A DNA stretch of 8,312 nt, taken from NCBI GenBank assembly GCA_030672545.1, contig DAOVGF010000095.1, forward strand, positions 1 to 8,312. Reading direction: 5' to 3'. Source of the DNA: Candidatus Aerophobota bacterium (lineage in GTDB: Bacteria; Aerophobota; Aerophobia; Aerophobales; Aerophobaceae). The position numbers were made by a program, and so were the translations under genes. This document shows positions 1-6,540 of this stretch, one piece after another; the stretch's first letter is position 1; every line of letters begins with the position of its first letter. The notes under the pieces are model-generated. The model saw nothing but the letters and a program-made list of their open reading frames with translations, had not been told where the DNA came from and made no database searches.

Positions 1-2052
1 CTTTTTATCAAGATCTGAGACAATGTCAATAATCATCGGGTCAGGATCAATAATTAGTTTATTGGGTAATTCCAAGATGTCGAAGGAATAAACTCCTTCC
101 TCTCCTTTCCGGGAGATCATTTCTAATTCCACGGCGGCCTGTCCCAGATAATTTATCTTTTTCCTCAGACCCATTAGGGCTGAAACTGCATCAAATAGTC
201 TACCCATAGAGGAAGTCAGGGGGGTATTTATTTTTCCCTTTATAACTTTTATTAAAAGACCAATATGTTTATGCTCAACTCCGTAAAGGAGACGTTGGGC
301 CAAAGGCAAACATTCTTTCCCGTAAATGCGATACAGGTAGGAAACGGCCAGGCGCCAGGGTTCTTTAATAGCTTTTTCTCCTCCGGGCAGAGGTATATAT
401 TTCAAATGAGCTATCCGAAAGTATTGAGTAAGGTTGGCCACCAGGAACTCGCCGCCCCAAATGGTATTATCGTCTCCCAATCCTGAGCCGTCAAAGGCTA
501 CCCCGATAACTTTCTCATTTAAGAGTCCTTGCTCGGCTAAGAGGCTAACTATGTGGGCGTGATGGTGTTGAACCGAGATGAGACGGGTCCTCTTCCTGGC
601 TCGGACATATTCCTGAGCAAATTTACTGGAAAGGTAATCCGGATGTAAATCACAAGCTACAATCCGGGGCTGAGAATGAAATACTTTCAGAAAATGTTTT
701 ATTCCTTCTTCCAGAGAGATTAAGGCGCTAAGATTTTCCAGATCCCCAATATGATGAGAAAGAAAAGCATAATTTTCCCGGGCCAGGCAGAAAGTATTTT
801 TCAAATGACCTCCCACCGCTAAAATATGAGGCTCAAAGAAAACCTTCAATTTTAGGGGCTGGGGAACATATCCCCGACTGCGACGGATAATCATTTCCTG
901 CCCCCGGAAAATTCTGGTTACCGAATCGTCACACCTCAGGTGGATTTTCCGATTATGAATAAGGAAGAAATCGGCAATTTTTCCCAGACGGGAGAAAGCC
1001 TCCTTGTTTTTATAAACAATGGGCTCGTCACTGACATTTCCACTGGTCATTATTAGAGGTCGCTCGATTTTCCTTAATAAAAGATAGTGCAGGGGGGTGT
1101 AGGGAAGCATTACTCCCAGATATTTATGGTGAGGGGCGATTTCCCGAGGTAAGGAGCAGTCAGCTTTCTTACTAAGAAGTAAGATTGGTCGACGAGGAGA
1201 GGTGAGTAACTTTTTCTCCTCCGGACTGATCAGACAAAAGGACTTAACAGATTCGAAGTTAGGTACCATAATAGCAAAAGGTTTATCCTCACGGTATTTT
1301 CTCTTCCTCAGTTTTTTTACCGCCGATACATTGGTAGCGTCACAGGCCAGATGAAAGCCCCCCAATCCCTTGACGGCTACAATTTTCCCTTCTCTGAGGA
1401 GATGGACAGTTTCCTCCAAAGGCTGAGAAGTGATTATTTTCTTCCCTCCGCTCTGGCAGAGCTCTATTTGGGGCCCACAGACCGGGCAGGCATTGGGTTG
1501 AGCGTGAAATCGCCGATCGACCGGATTATCATACTCATCCTGACAGTCAGTGCACATCTGGAAGGTCTTCATAGTTGTCCGGGAGCGATCATAAGGAATA
1601 TCCTGGGTGATGGTAAAGCGAGGCCCGCAATTGGTACAGTTGATAAAGGGATATTCGAAGCGACGATTATCTCGGTCAGACAATTCCCTTAGGCAGTCCG
1701 GGCAGAGGGAAATATCCGGGGAAAGAGGTATGAATTTGTTTCTCTCTTCTCGACTCTTTTTGATTTGAAACTGCCGGTATCCTGAAAAGGGAAGTTTTTT
1801 ACGCTCTATAGTTTCAATAATGGCCCGGGGAGGGGCATTATTTTTTATTTGCTGGAGAAAGCTATTGAGGTGACCCTCCGGACCCTCTATCTCCATTTTT
1901 ACCCCGGAAGTATCGTTAAGTACATATCCACTGAGCTGGTATTTTAAGGCCAGAGAATATATGAAAGGTCTAAAACCAACTCCTTGAACGATTCCTTTTA
2001 CCCTGATAAGATATCTCTTGAATTGGTTAGCCTCAGCCAGAATTTTACTCAT
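1..2052 (-). CDS. hypF: Carbamoyltransferase HypF, NiFe hydrogenase maturation (3' end outside window)
   Basis: HypF uses carbamoyl phosphate and ATP to carbamoylate the C-terminal Cys of HypE, the first step in making the CN ligands of the NiFe site; it is cytoplasmic. The 684 codons present read without a stop or frameshift. Domains in order: acylphosphatase (VQGVGFRPF, catalytic Arg28 and Asn46); two zinc fingers (C117/C120 with C139/C142, and C167/C170 with C189/C192); YrdC-like nucleotide-binding domain (TSGNVSDEPI near 336-345); Kae1-like domain with the metal-binding HHHAH at 496-500 and a DGSGLGDD motif near 521-528. HypF proteins are usually about 750 residues, so roughly 70 are missing beyond the left edge. 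The ATG at 2052 is preceded by AGGA about 9 bases upstream, with an in-frame stop a little further up. It lies 98 bases after hydA with no terminator between, so it is probably part of the hydrogenase operon. Confidence 0.96.
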   Translation of the reverse strand, partial: MSKILAEANQFKRYLIRVKGIVQGVGFRPFIYSLALKYQLSGYVLNDTSGVKMEIEGPEGHLNSFLQQIKNNAPPRAIIETIERKKLPFSGYRQFQIKKSREERNKFIPLSPDISLCPDCLRELSDRDNRRFEYPFINCTNCGPRFTITQDIPYDRSRTTMKTFQMCTDCQDEYDNPVDRRFHAQPNACPVCGPQIELCQSGGKKIITSQPLEETVHLLREGKIVAVKGLGGFHLACDATNVSAVKKLRKRKYREDKPFAIMVPNFESVKSFCLISPEEKKLLTSPRRPILLLSKKADCSLPREIAPHHKYLGVMLPYTPLHYLLLRKIERPLIMTSGNVSDEPIVYKNKEAFSRLGKIADFFLIHNRKIHLRCDDSVTRIFRGQEMIIRRSRGYVPQPLKLKVFFEPHILAVGGHLKNTFCLARENYAFLSHHIGDLENLSALISLEEGIKHFLKVFHSQPRIVACDLHPDYLSSKFAQEYVRARKRTRLISVQHHHAHIVSLLAEQGLLNEKVIGVAFDGSGLGDDNTIWGGEFLVANLTQYFRIAHLKYIPLPGGEKAIKEPWRLAVSYLYRIYGKECLPLAQRLLYGVEHKHIGLLIKVIKGKINTPLTSSMGRLFDAVSALMGLRKKINYLGQAAVELEMISRKGEEGVYSFDILELPNKLIIDPDPMIIDIVSDLDKK

Positions 2053-2083
2053 AAGAGTGGTCCTGTGAAATTATCTCTTTCAT
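2045..2083 (-). CDS. Possible 12-codon leader ORF overlapping the hypF start
   Basis: A short reading frame (MKEIISQDHSYE) starts at an ATG placed 5 bases after a GGAG and ends at a TAA that overlaps the first codons of hypF (ATGAGTAA). Its ribosome site looks at least as good as that of hypF, so it could couple hypF translation to upstream ribosomes. It could equally be chance, since only 98 bases separate hydA and hypF. No family is recognised. Confidence 0.2.
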   Translation of the reverse strand: MKEIISQDHSYE

Positions 2084-2150
2084 TCTGTCTCCATTTTTTC
2101 TTTGAGGTAAGCTGTTGAGGATATATAGGATAGCCATAAAATATTTTTCA

Positions 2151-3473
2151 TCATTCGGGAGAAGTAAATTTTACGCGTAAGTAGTGAGTGGAACAAGAAA
2201 TACACGGGTCATATGCTCTTACCAACATTTCCAGGCTGAGTTCAATTTCTTTTTGAGAGCGATTCATTATTTGAGGGACCAAGGCTTCCATGTCTTCTTG
2301 AATATTAGCATGATTTTGATTAGTGGGAATTATAAGATTAGCTTTTACACATTTACCCGAACTATCATATTGGTAATCGTGGAATAAAATTCCTCGGGGA
2401 GCTTCAACTGCGCCAATTCCTCTACTTGCTCTCAGCTTGACGGGGGCACTCTCTTCATAAACCATTTCTTCTTTCATCCCGGCTTTCAAAAGATCGTCGA
2501 TAAGATTGAGTGAGTTTTCCACTGATTGGACACATTCAACCAATTGGGCAATGCTATTCAGATAGGGATTAGTGCATATAGCTTTTAATTCCAGTAAATC
2601 TGCGGTCTCATTTGCTTGAGGGAGTAGTTGGGCGCAGTTAAGGTTAAAACGGGCCAGGGCGCCTACCATATATGACTGGCGGGCGTTTTTTGTATATTTG
2701 GCGGTGGATTGAGGGACTACGTACTCATTGGTGACTTGAAGATAATTCTCTACGTCAGTTACTCCTGTATCGGTCGAACCAATGTCTCCATCATAAAGGG
2801 CATATTCACTTTTATTGGTTAATCCAATATATTCGGTTTCTCGGGTAAAGTTAGGAAATTGAGGTAACAGTTGCTTGAAAAGCTCTGCCAGGACCCGCAG
2901 ATCATCCATAGCTCTCAGTAATTTTTCTTTTATTACTCTTAGTTTATCTTCGGTGGGAAGAGCACAAAAACCTCCTACCACACAACGCATGGGGTGGGTT
3001 GTCCTACCTCCGATTATTTCACATATTTCATTAGCTGTACGATGTATCCTGATTACCGTCATAAGTTCATTTTTGTGCGATGAAGCCAAAGGGATTACAC
3101 TGCCTACTCCTAATAAATCAGGCAAGGCTAGATAACCTATATGTAAACTGTGACTTTGCAGATTCTCGGCGTCCAGTAAGATTTTCCTGAGTTTTTCCGT
3201 TTGTGCAGAAATCTCTACTCCTAAAGCAGCTTCCGTTGCCTTGAGGGAGGCGAACTGATGGGCAATGGAACAGATGCCACATATCCTGGAAGTAATATGA
3301 TGGAGTTCATACCACTTTCTTCCTACTACCATAGCCTCAAAAAAACGAGGAGCTTCTACTATTTCCCAGCAACATTCCTCTATTTTACCATCCCTTAAAT
3401 TAACTTTAATATTGCCGTGACCTTCAACACGAGTCACATGGCGTATATCAATAATCTTAGTTTTTTCACTCAC
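2151..3473 (-). CDS. hydA: Group 3b [NiFe] hydrogenase large (alpha) subunit
   Basis: Catalytic subunit that holds the Ni-Fe(CN)2CO centre and interconverts H2 with protons and electrons in the cytoplasm. Of 440 residues, the L1 motif is RICGIC at 63-68 (Ni ligands Cys65 and Cys68) and the L2 motif is DPCISCSTH at 422-430 (Cys424 and Cys427). These four cysteines, the EAPRFFE segment at 40-46 and the length all fit the soluble NAD(P)-linked group 3 enzymes. Ten residues (431-440) follow His430 and would be removed by a HycI/HyaD-type endopeptidase after nickel insertion; no such protease gene is in the window. The start is a GTG whose GTGA overlaps the hydD stop codon, with AGGAG 8 bases upstream, so it is translationally coupled to hydD. 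The gene order hydB-hydG-hydD-hydA matches the Pyrococcus sulfhydrogenase operon. This gene name is unrelated to [FeFe] hydrogenase HydA. Confidence 0.96.
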   Translation of the reverse strand: MSEKTKIIDIRHVTRVEGHGNIKVNLRDGKIEECCWEIVEAPRFFEAMVVGRKWYELHHITSRICGICSIAHQFASLKATEAALGVEISAQTEKLRKILLDAENLQSHSLHIGYLALPDLLGVGSVIPLASSHKNELMTVIRIHRTANEICEIIGGRTTHPMRCVVGGFCALPTEDKLRVIKEKLLRAMDDLRVLAELFKQLLPQFPNFTRETEYIGLTNKSEYALYDGDIGSTDTGVTDVENYLQVTNEYVVPQSTAKYTKNARQSYMVGALARFNLNCAQLLPQANETADLLELKAICTNPYLNSIAQLVECVQSVENSLNLIDDLLKAGMKEEMVYEESAPVKLRASRGIGAVEAPRGILFHDYQYDSSGKCVKANLIIPTNQNHANIQEDMEALVPQIMNRSQKEIELSLEMLVRAYDPCISCSTHYLRVKFTSPE

Positions 3474-4222
3474 TCTTTAATCTCCTCGTATCTATAATCA
3501 TCGTATATTCTAAATCGAGACAAAATATCATCTACGGTAAGTCCGTATTTGGCTAACACTTCTTTTTCCGCATTGACATTAGGATCATCTATCAGTCCTC
3601 GGCAGCCCCAACAATGACTACCAGCACTCACGCACCGGGAGTCACACCCGGCTCGGGTAACTGGACCCAGGCAAAATTGTCCTTTCTCGAATACACAGAT
3701 ATTCCCCTTTCTCTTGCATTCTACACAGACCGGATAATCTGGTAGGTAAGGTTTCACTCCCATAATCAGAGCTTTGAATACTCGCAAGAATTCCTCTCGG
3801 TGAATAGGGCATCCGTGAATGTAGTGATCAACTTTTACTACCCGATCAATTCCGCGGGACGGATAGGTCTCGAAATAATGGGCTTTATCTCCGTATACTC
3901 GTTTTTTCACTTCCTCTAAGGAAGGCCAGGCATTTTTTAGAGAATTTATCCCACCAATTGTGGCACAGGAGCCCAAAGCAACCAGAACCTTAGCCTGGCT
4001 TCTAATTTTCTTGAGTCTTTCCTCATCAGATTTGCGGGTAATGGAACCTTCTACAAAGGCAATATCATATTTATCGCTGTGTTCTTTCATTGCTTCTCTA
4101 AAACTCACTATCTCAACCTGCGAGAGTACGTCCAAGAGTTTTTCCTCTAAATTAATTATTTGCAGTTGGTCTCCTTCGCAACCGGCAAAGTCAAAAAATG
4201 CAACTTTTGGTTTAGAACTCAT
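3470..4222 (-). CDS. hydD: Group 3b [NiFe] hydrogenase small (delta) subunit
   Basis: Electron-transfer subunit that pairs with HydA and carries three Fe-S clusters between the NiFe site and HydG/HydB. From the ATG at 4222 it has 250 residues. The N-terminal proximal-cluster region reads GCEGD (Cys15, Asp18), followed by Cys86 (GSCATIGG) and Cys138 (HGCPIH). The C-terminal part has eight further cysteines (166, 169, 176, 184, 193, 197, 204, 207), enough for the medial and distal [4Fe-4S] clusters. Asp18 stands where most small subunits have the second Cys of CxxC. A TTG three bases upstream (4225) could be read as start, but the ATG is preferred: it sits 7 bases after a perfect AGGAGG, whereas the TTG would be only 4 away. 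The ATG shares one base with the hydG stop (TGATG), implying coupled translation. Confidence 0.95.
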   Translation of the reverse strand: MSSKPKVAFFDFAGCEGDQLQIINLEEKLLDVLSQVEIVSFREAMKEHSDKYDIAFVEGSITRKSDEERLKKIRSQAKVLVALGSCATIGGINSLKNAWPSLEEVKKRVYGDKAHYFETYPSRGIDRVVKVDHYIHGCPIHREEFLRVFKALIMGVKPYLPDYPVCVECKRKGNICVFEKGQFCLGPVTRAGCDSRCVSAGSHCWGCRGLIDDPNVNAEKEVLAKYGLTVDDILSRFRIYDDYRYEEIKE

Positions 4223-5049
4223 CAAATGGCCTCCTCTAAGCCTCTAATGTCAGAATATTTAAATACTGGACCATCCTGACACACGTAGATGTGGTTAATT
4301 TGGCAATGGCCACATTTACCCACCCCACACTTCATCCGTCTTTCCAAGGACAGGTAGATATTATCATCGGGAATGCCTTGTGCCCTTGCCTCTATTAAAC
4401 AGAACTTATACATTACCGGCGGACCCACCACGGTACAGATGGTATTTTCCGGGTCTATTTTCACTTTGGGAAAGCAGGTGGTGATTACACCGACGTTTCC
4501 TTTCCATTGCCGGCAAGGGTTATCCAATGTTTCGACCAGTTCCACATCCTCGCGTCTTCGCCATTTTTTTAGCTCATCTAAGAATAGTTGTTCCGGTAAG
4601 GTCTTGCAGCCATAAAAGATAATCACTCGTCCATATTTATGACGGTTATCCAGAACATATTGAATGAATGATCTCAGGGGAATTAGGCCTATCCCTCCGG
4701 CAACAAATAGTAAATCCTTTCCTTCTGCTTCTTCCAGGGGAAAATGAGTACCAAAAGGTCCTCTAATTCCCACCTGGTCGCCTGTCCTCAGTTCATGAAG
4801 CACCTTGGTTACATTTCCTACTTTTCTAACTACCAGTTCAAAATTTTTCCCTCTGGTGGGGGAGGAGCTTACAGAAATAGGTGCCTCTCCCACTCCCAAT
4901 ACCGATACCTCCACAAATTGCCCCGGTAGATGCCCCAGCGATTCTCTGCCATTAGCCAAAGCTATCTCAAATAACTTCTCATATTCGGTAAGTTGCTCTA
5001 TCCGCACCAATTCAGCAAGTTCAGGCTTATAAATAGAATTATTAGCCAT
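4222..5049 (-). CDS. hydG: Group 3b hydrogenase gamma subunit, FAD/NAD(P)-binding reductase
   Basis: Flavoprotein that exchanges hydride with NAD(P)H and passes single electrons to the Fe-S chain of the hydrogenase. The 275 residues follow the ferredoxin-NADP reductase / dihydroorotate dehydrogenase electron-transfer subunit plan. FAD domain: PISVSSSP at 57-64 (position of the RxYS motif) and RGPFG at 96-100. Nucleotide domain: AGGIGLIPLRS at 117-127 and VVGPP near 207-211. A C-terminal [2Fe-2S] motif has Cys241, Cys246, Cys249 and Cys257. The choice between NADH and NADPH cannot be read from the sequence. The ATG lies 9 bases after AAGGAG and overlaps the end of hydB by 8 bases. The next gene, hydD, begins inside its stop codon. 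Similar subunits occur in sulfite reductase (AsrB) and dihydroorotate dehydrogenase, but the neighbours settle the assignment. Confidence 0.95.
   Translation of the reverse strand: MANNSIYKPELAELVRIEQLTEYEKLFEIALANGRESLGHLPGQFVEVSVLGVGEAPISVSSSPTRGKNFELVVRKVGNVTKVLHELRTGDQVGIRGPFGTHFPLEEAEGKDLLFVAGGIGLIPLRSFIQYVLDNRHKYGRVIIFYGCKTLPEQLFLDELKKWRRREDVELVETLDNPCRQWKGNVGVITTCFPKVKIDPENTICTVVGPPVMYKFCLIEARAQGIPDDNIYLSLERRMKCGVGKCGHCQINHIYVCQDGPVFKYSDIRGLEEAI
4230..4235 (-). promoter_or_regulatory. Ribosome binding site that decides the hydD start
   Basis: A perfect AGGAGG within the last codons of hydG. It is 7 bases from the ATG at 4222 and only 4 from the alternative TTG at 4225, which favours the ATG and a 250-residue HydD. 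Confidence 0.75.
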
Positions 5050-6097
5050 GGATTAATACTCCTTTCAGGGAATTGAATAATGTATTAAATATATCTACCG
5101 GGTCGGCAATATCGGGAAGACAGGCGGTGGCACAACGACCACATCCCACACAGGCAAACTGACCATATTTTTTCTTTAAATATAAACCTTTTCGGTAAAA
5201 CCTGTGGCGGTATCTTTGATATTTCTCTCCTCGGAAATTTTCTCCCGTGGCCACCAAGGCAAAGTTTTCCAGTAAACATCCATCCCAGACGCGATATCGT
5301 TCCCCCCGGGTAAGGGTGATATCAACTTCATCTTGCACATCGAAACAATAGCAGGTGGGACACACCAGATTGCAAGAACCGCAGGAAAAACATTTTTCCG
5401 CCTTTTCTTTCCATAGCTTGTTAATCTCTCCCTTCATTAAAAGATAGGGAAGCATTTTTAAGGGGAAATTGAGTTTTCTATTGGACAGACAAAGATCTTT
5501 TTGTTTCTCCCTTACCCTATCTCTGGCCTTAATTTGAGTTTCACTGGCTAAGTTAGACACTCCGTGTTTGTCCAACATATCTCTTCCCTTTTGAGTGCCT
5601 ATGGTGATTATATATTCGTCTCCAAGGTCAGTTAAGATAAAATCAAAACCCTTGTCCACTTTATCTGCTTCCATTGATGACCAGAAGGATTTCTCCGAAG
5701 CCCTCAAGGGATCTATACCAACGATAAAGGTATTTTCCCGCCTCATCAGGTAATGTTTGTCTTGATGGGTGTCTCGAAATATGGCATCAAGAATATTTAT
5801 GGCCTTGATGTCATAGGGATGCACACCCCAGATTACCAGAGTATCCTTGCTATAATGAGGATTCAATTGCATATCTTTTCCCAGGGTAAAGTCAAACAGA
5901 GTCTCTCGGGGGGGAAAAATGAACTCTTTGGGTGATTGTACGGTTACATCGAAGTCAGGACAAAACTCTTTACCTTGGTCTAATTTTGCATATACATATT
6001 TTCCCTCTTTCTGCTTTACCCCTACCACTGGTACGTGCTCGATAATTCTATCAATCAAAGAGGAAAGCTGACTTTTTATTAGCACTCTGACTTCCAT
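5042..6097 (-). CDS. hydB: Group 3b hydrogenase beta subunit, 4Fe-4S ferredoxin-like
   Basis: Iron-sulfur subunit of the soluble hydrogenase, related to the anaerobic sulfite reductase subunit AsrA. In this enzyme type it extends the electron chain next to HydG. The 351 residues have an N-terminal domain and a C-terminal ferredoxin-like part with two cluster motifs: Cys236, 239, 242, 246 (CFSCGSCNLVC, followed by PTCYC) and Cys316, 319, 322, 326 (CVGCGRCATAC). The last Cys is followed by Leu rather than the usual Pro. The N-terminal part keeps the family frame (GVHPYD at 91-96, TDLG near 156-159) but lacks four cysteines that I recall relatives having there, so one cluster may be absent. The ATG is 7 bases after a perfect AGGAGG (6105-6110). 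It is the first gene of the operon and lies about 220 bases downstream of the candidate promoter. Confidence 0.93.
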   Translation of the reverse strand: MEVRVLIKSQLSSLIDRIIEHVPVVGVKQKEGKYVYAKLDQGKEFCPDFDVTVQSPKEFIFPPRETLFDFTLGKDMQLNPHYSKDTLVIWGVHPYDIKAINILDAIFRDTHQDKHYLMRRENTFIVGIDPLRASEKSFWSSMEADKVDKGFDFILTDLGDEYIITIGTQKGRDMLDKHGVSNLASETQIKARDRVREKQKDLCLSNRKLNFPLKMLPYLLMKGEINKLWKEKAEKCFSCGSCNLVCPTCYCFDVQDEVDITLTRGERYRVWDGCLLENFALVATGENFRGEKYQRYRHRFYRKGLYLKKKYGQFACVGCGRCATACLPDIADPVDIFNTLFNSLKGVLIHG

Positions 6098-6134
6098 GGA
6101 GAAACCTCCTGTGTAATAGTTTAGATTTCATAAA

Positions 6135-6160
6135 GGTAGCCGCAACCTTTAGGTTGCGCA
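6135..6160 (+). repeat. REP-like palindrome 1 (GGTAGCCGC type)
   Basis: GGTAGC leads into a perfect 8-base stem with a TT loop: CGCAACCT-TT-AGGTTGCG at 6141-6158. It lies in the predicted 5' leader of the hyd mRNA, about 40-75 bases before the hydB start. Confidence 0.85.
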
Positions 6161-6170
6161 AAAGAGTCAG

Positions 6171-6223
6171 GGTAGCCGCAAGTTTTAACTTGCGCCAACA
6201 AACGCAGGCTTTAAGCGGCTACC
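6171..6223 (+). repeat. Composite REP-like inverted pair, copy A
   Basis: The ends are exact inverted repeats (GGTAGCCGC and GCGGCTACC). The first half is a perfect 8-base stem with TT loop (CGCAAGTT-TT-AACTTGCG, 6177-6194). The second half is a reversed copy of the CGCAGGCT-type palindrome that has lost a few bases of one stem arm (6203-6223). The unit matches copy B at 6468-6524 read on the opposite strand; the first 25 bases are identical. Confidence 0.85.
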
Positions 6224-6310
6224 TTTCTATTTTGGCCAAAAAAGGTTCCCTTAGCGATACCTAAAGCTTACCTGTTACCCTCAAAAAGGAATTTTTCAGA
6301 GCTCTCTACT

Positions 6311-6328
6311 GTGTGAATGTTTTCACAA
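6311..6328 (-). promoter_or_regulatory. Rex-like operator upstream of hydB
   Basis: On the minus strand the site reads TTGTGAAAACATTCACAC. It matches the published Rex consensus TTGTGAANNNNTTCACAA at every fixed position except the last base, and contains a perfect TGTGAA-N4-TTCACA inverted repeat. It begins one base after the predicted -10 box, so bound protein would cover the transcription start and repress. Rex responds to the NADH/NAD+ ratio, which suits an NAD(P)H-linked hydrogenase. The same repeat also fits the CRP half-sites TGTGA-N6-TCACA, so a CRP/FNR-family regulator is the main alternative. Confidence 0.65.
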
Positions 6329-6356
6329 AGTGTACTACCTGTATCATTTTTGTCAA
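6329..6356 (-). promoter_or_regulatory. Candidate sigma70-type promoter of the hyd operon
   Basis: A perfect -35 TTGACA (6351-6356) is followed after 16 bases by TACACT (6329-6334), which matches 4 of 6 bases of TATAAT. Just upstream of the -35 lies an A/T-rich stretch (6357-6377) with a nine-base A run on the plus strand, resembling an UP element. It faces hydB and gives a leader of about 220 bases. The -10 is only moderate, as might be expected for a regulated promoter. Confidence 0.6.
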
Positions 6357-6377
6357 GCAATTTTTACAAAAAAAAAT

Positions 6378-6390
6378 GGTAGCCGCAGGC
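6378..6390 (+). repeat. Truncated REP-like element head
   Basis: GGTAGCCGCAGGC matches the first 13 bases of the palindrome at 6468-6491, but the rest of the hairpin is missing; the sequence passes instead into the GGCAGAC direct repeat. Confidence 0.6.
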
Positions 6391-6438
6391 AGACAGCCCC
6401 CCGTGTAGTTATGGTTCGGCAGACGGCCCCCCGTGTAG
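6388..6438 (+). repeat. Two 21-base direct repeats (GGCAGACRGCCCCCCGTGTAG)
   Basis: The copies at 6388-6408 and 6418-6438 differ at one base and are 9 bases apart, a period of 30. Each contains a C6 run, unlike anything else in the region. The second copy runs straight into the GGAGGTT hairpin. Confidence 0.8.
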
Positions 6439-6439
6439 G

Positions 6440-6455
6440 GGAGGTTTTAACCTCC
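6440..6455. repeat. Small palindrome with TT loop
   Basis: GGAGGTT-TT-AACCTCC forms a perfect 7-base stem. The TT loop is the same as in the neighbouring REP-like hairpins, but it lacks the GGTAGCCGC head. Confidence 0.7.
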
Positions 6456-6467
6456 TTGTTATAATCC

Positions 6468-6524
6468 GGTAGCCGCAGGCTTTAGCCTGCGTTTATTTTG
6501 CGCAAGTTAAAACTTGCGGCTACC
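6468..6524 (-). repeat. Composite REP-like inverted pair, copy B
   Basis: Two intact palindromes face each other. One is GGTAGC plus CGCAGGCT-TT-AGCCTGCG (6468-6491); the other, on the minus strand, has the stem CGCAAGTT-TT-AACTTGCG (6501-6524). A short A/T-rich linker joins them. The outer ends GGTAGCCGC and GCGGCTACC are exact inverted repeats, so the unit could also fold as one long cruciform. It is the opposite-strand counterpart of copy A at 6171-6223. The layout resembles bacterial interspersed mosaic elements. Confidence 0.85.
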
Positions 6525-6540
6525 TTATCTTGTGGAAAGA

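Noticed and set aside
1351..1692. 113-codon plus-strand reading frame
   Set aside because: Antisense to the zinc-finger region of hypF, which has clear family motifs; it has no recognisable protein features of its own.
1..2052. hypF as a pseudogene
   Set aside because: All domains and motifs fall in one continuous frame from 2052 to the window edge; it is only cut by the window.
4220..4225. TTG at 4225 as the hydD start
   Set aside because: Only 4 bases from AGGAGG and a weaker start codon than the ATG at 4222, which has ideal spacing and a stop-start overlap with hydG.
6238..6248. Intrinsic terminator (AACCTTTTTT on the minus strand)
   Set aside because: There is a T run but no strong stem directly before it, and a terminator here would cut off hydB from its promoter.
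6135..6524. CRISPR array
   Set aside because: The repeats are palindromes in mixed orientation with irregular spacing, and no regular unique spacers are present.
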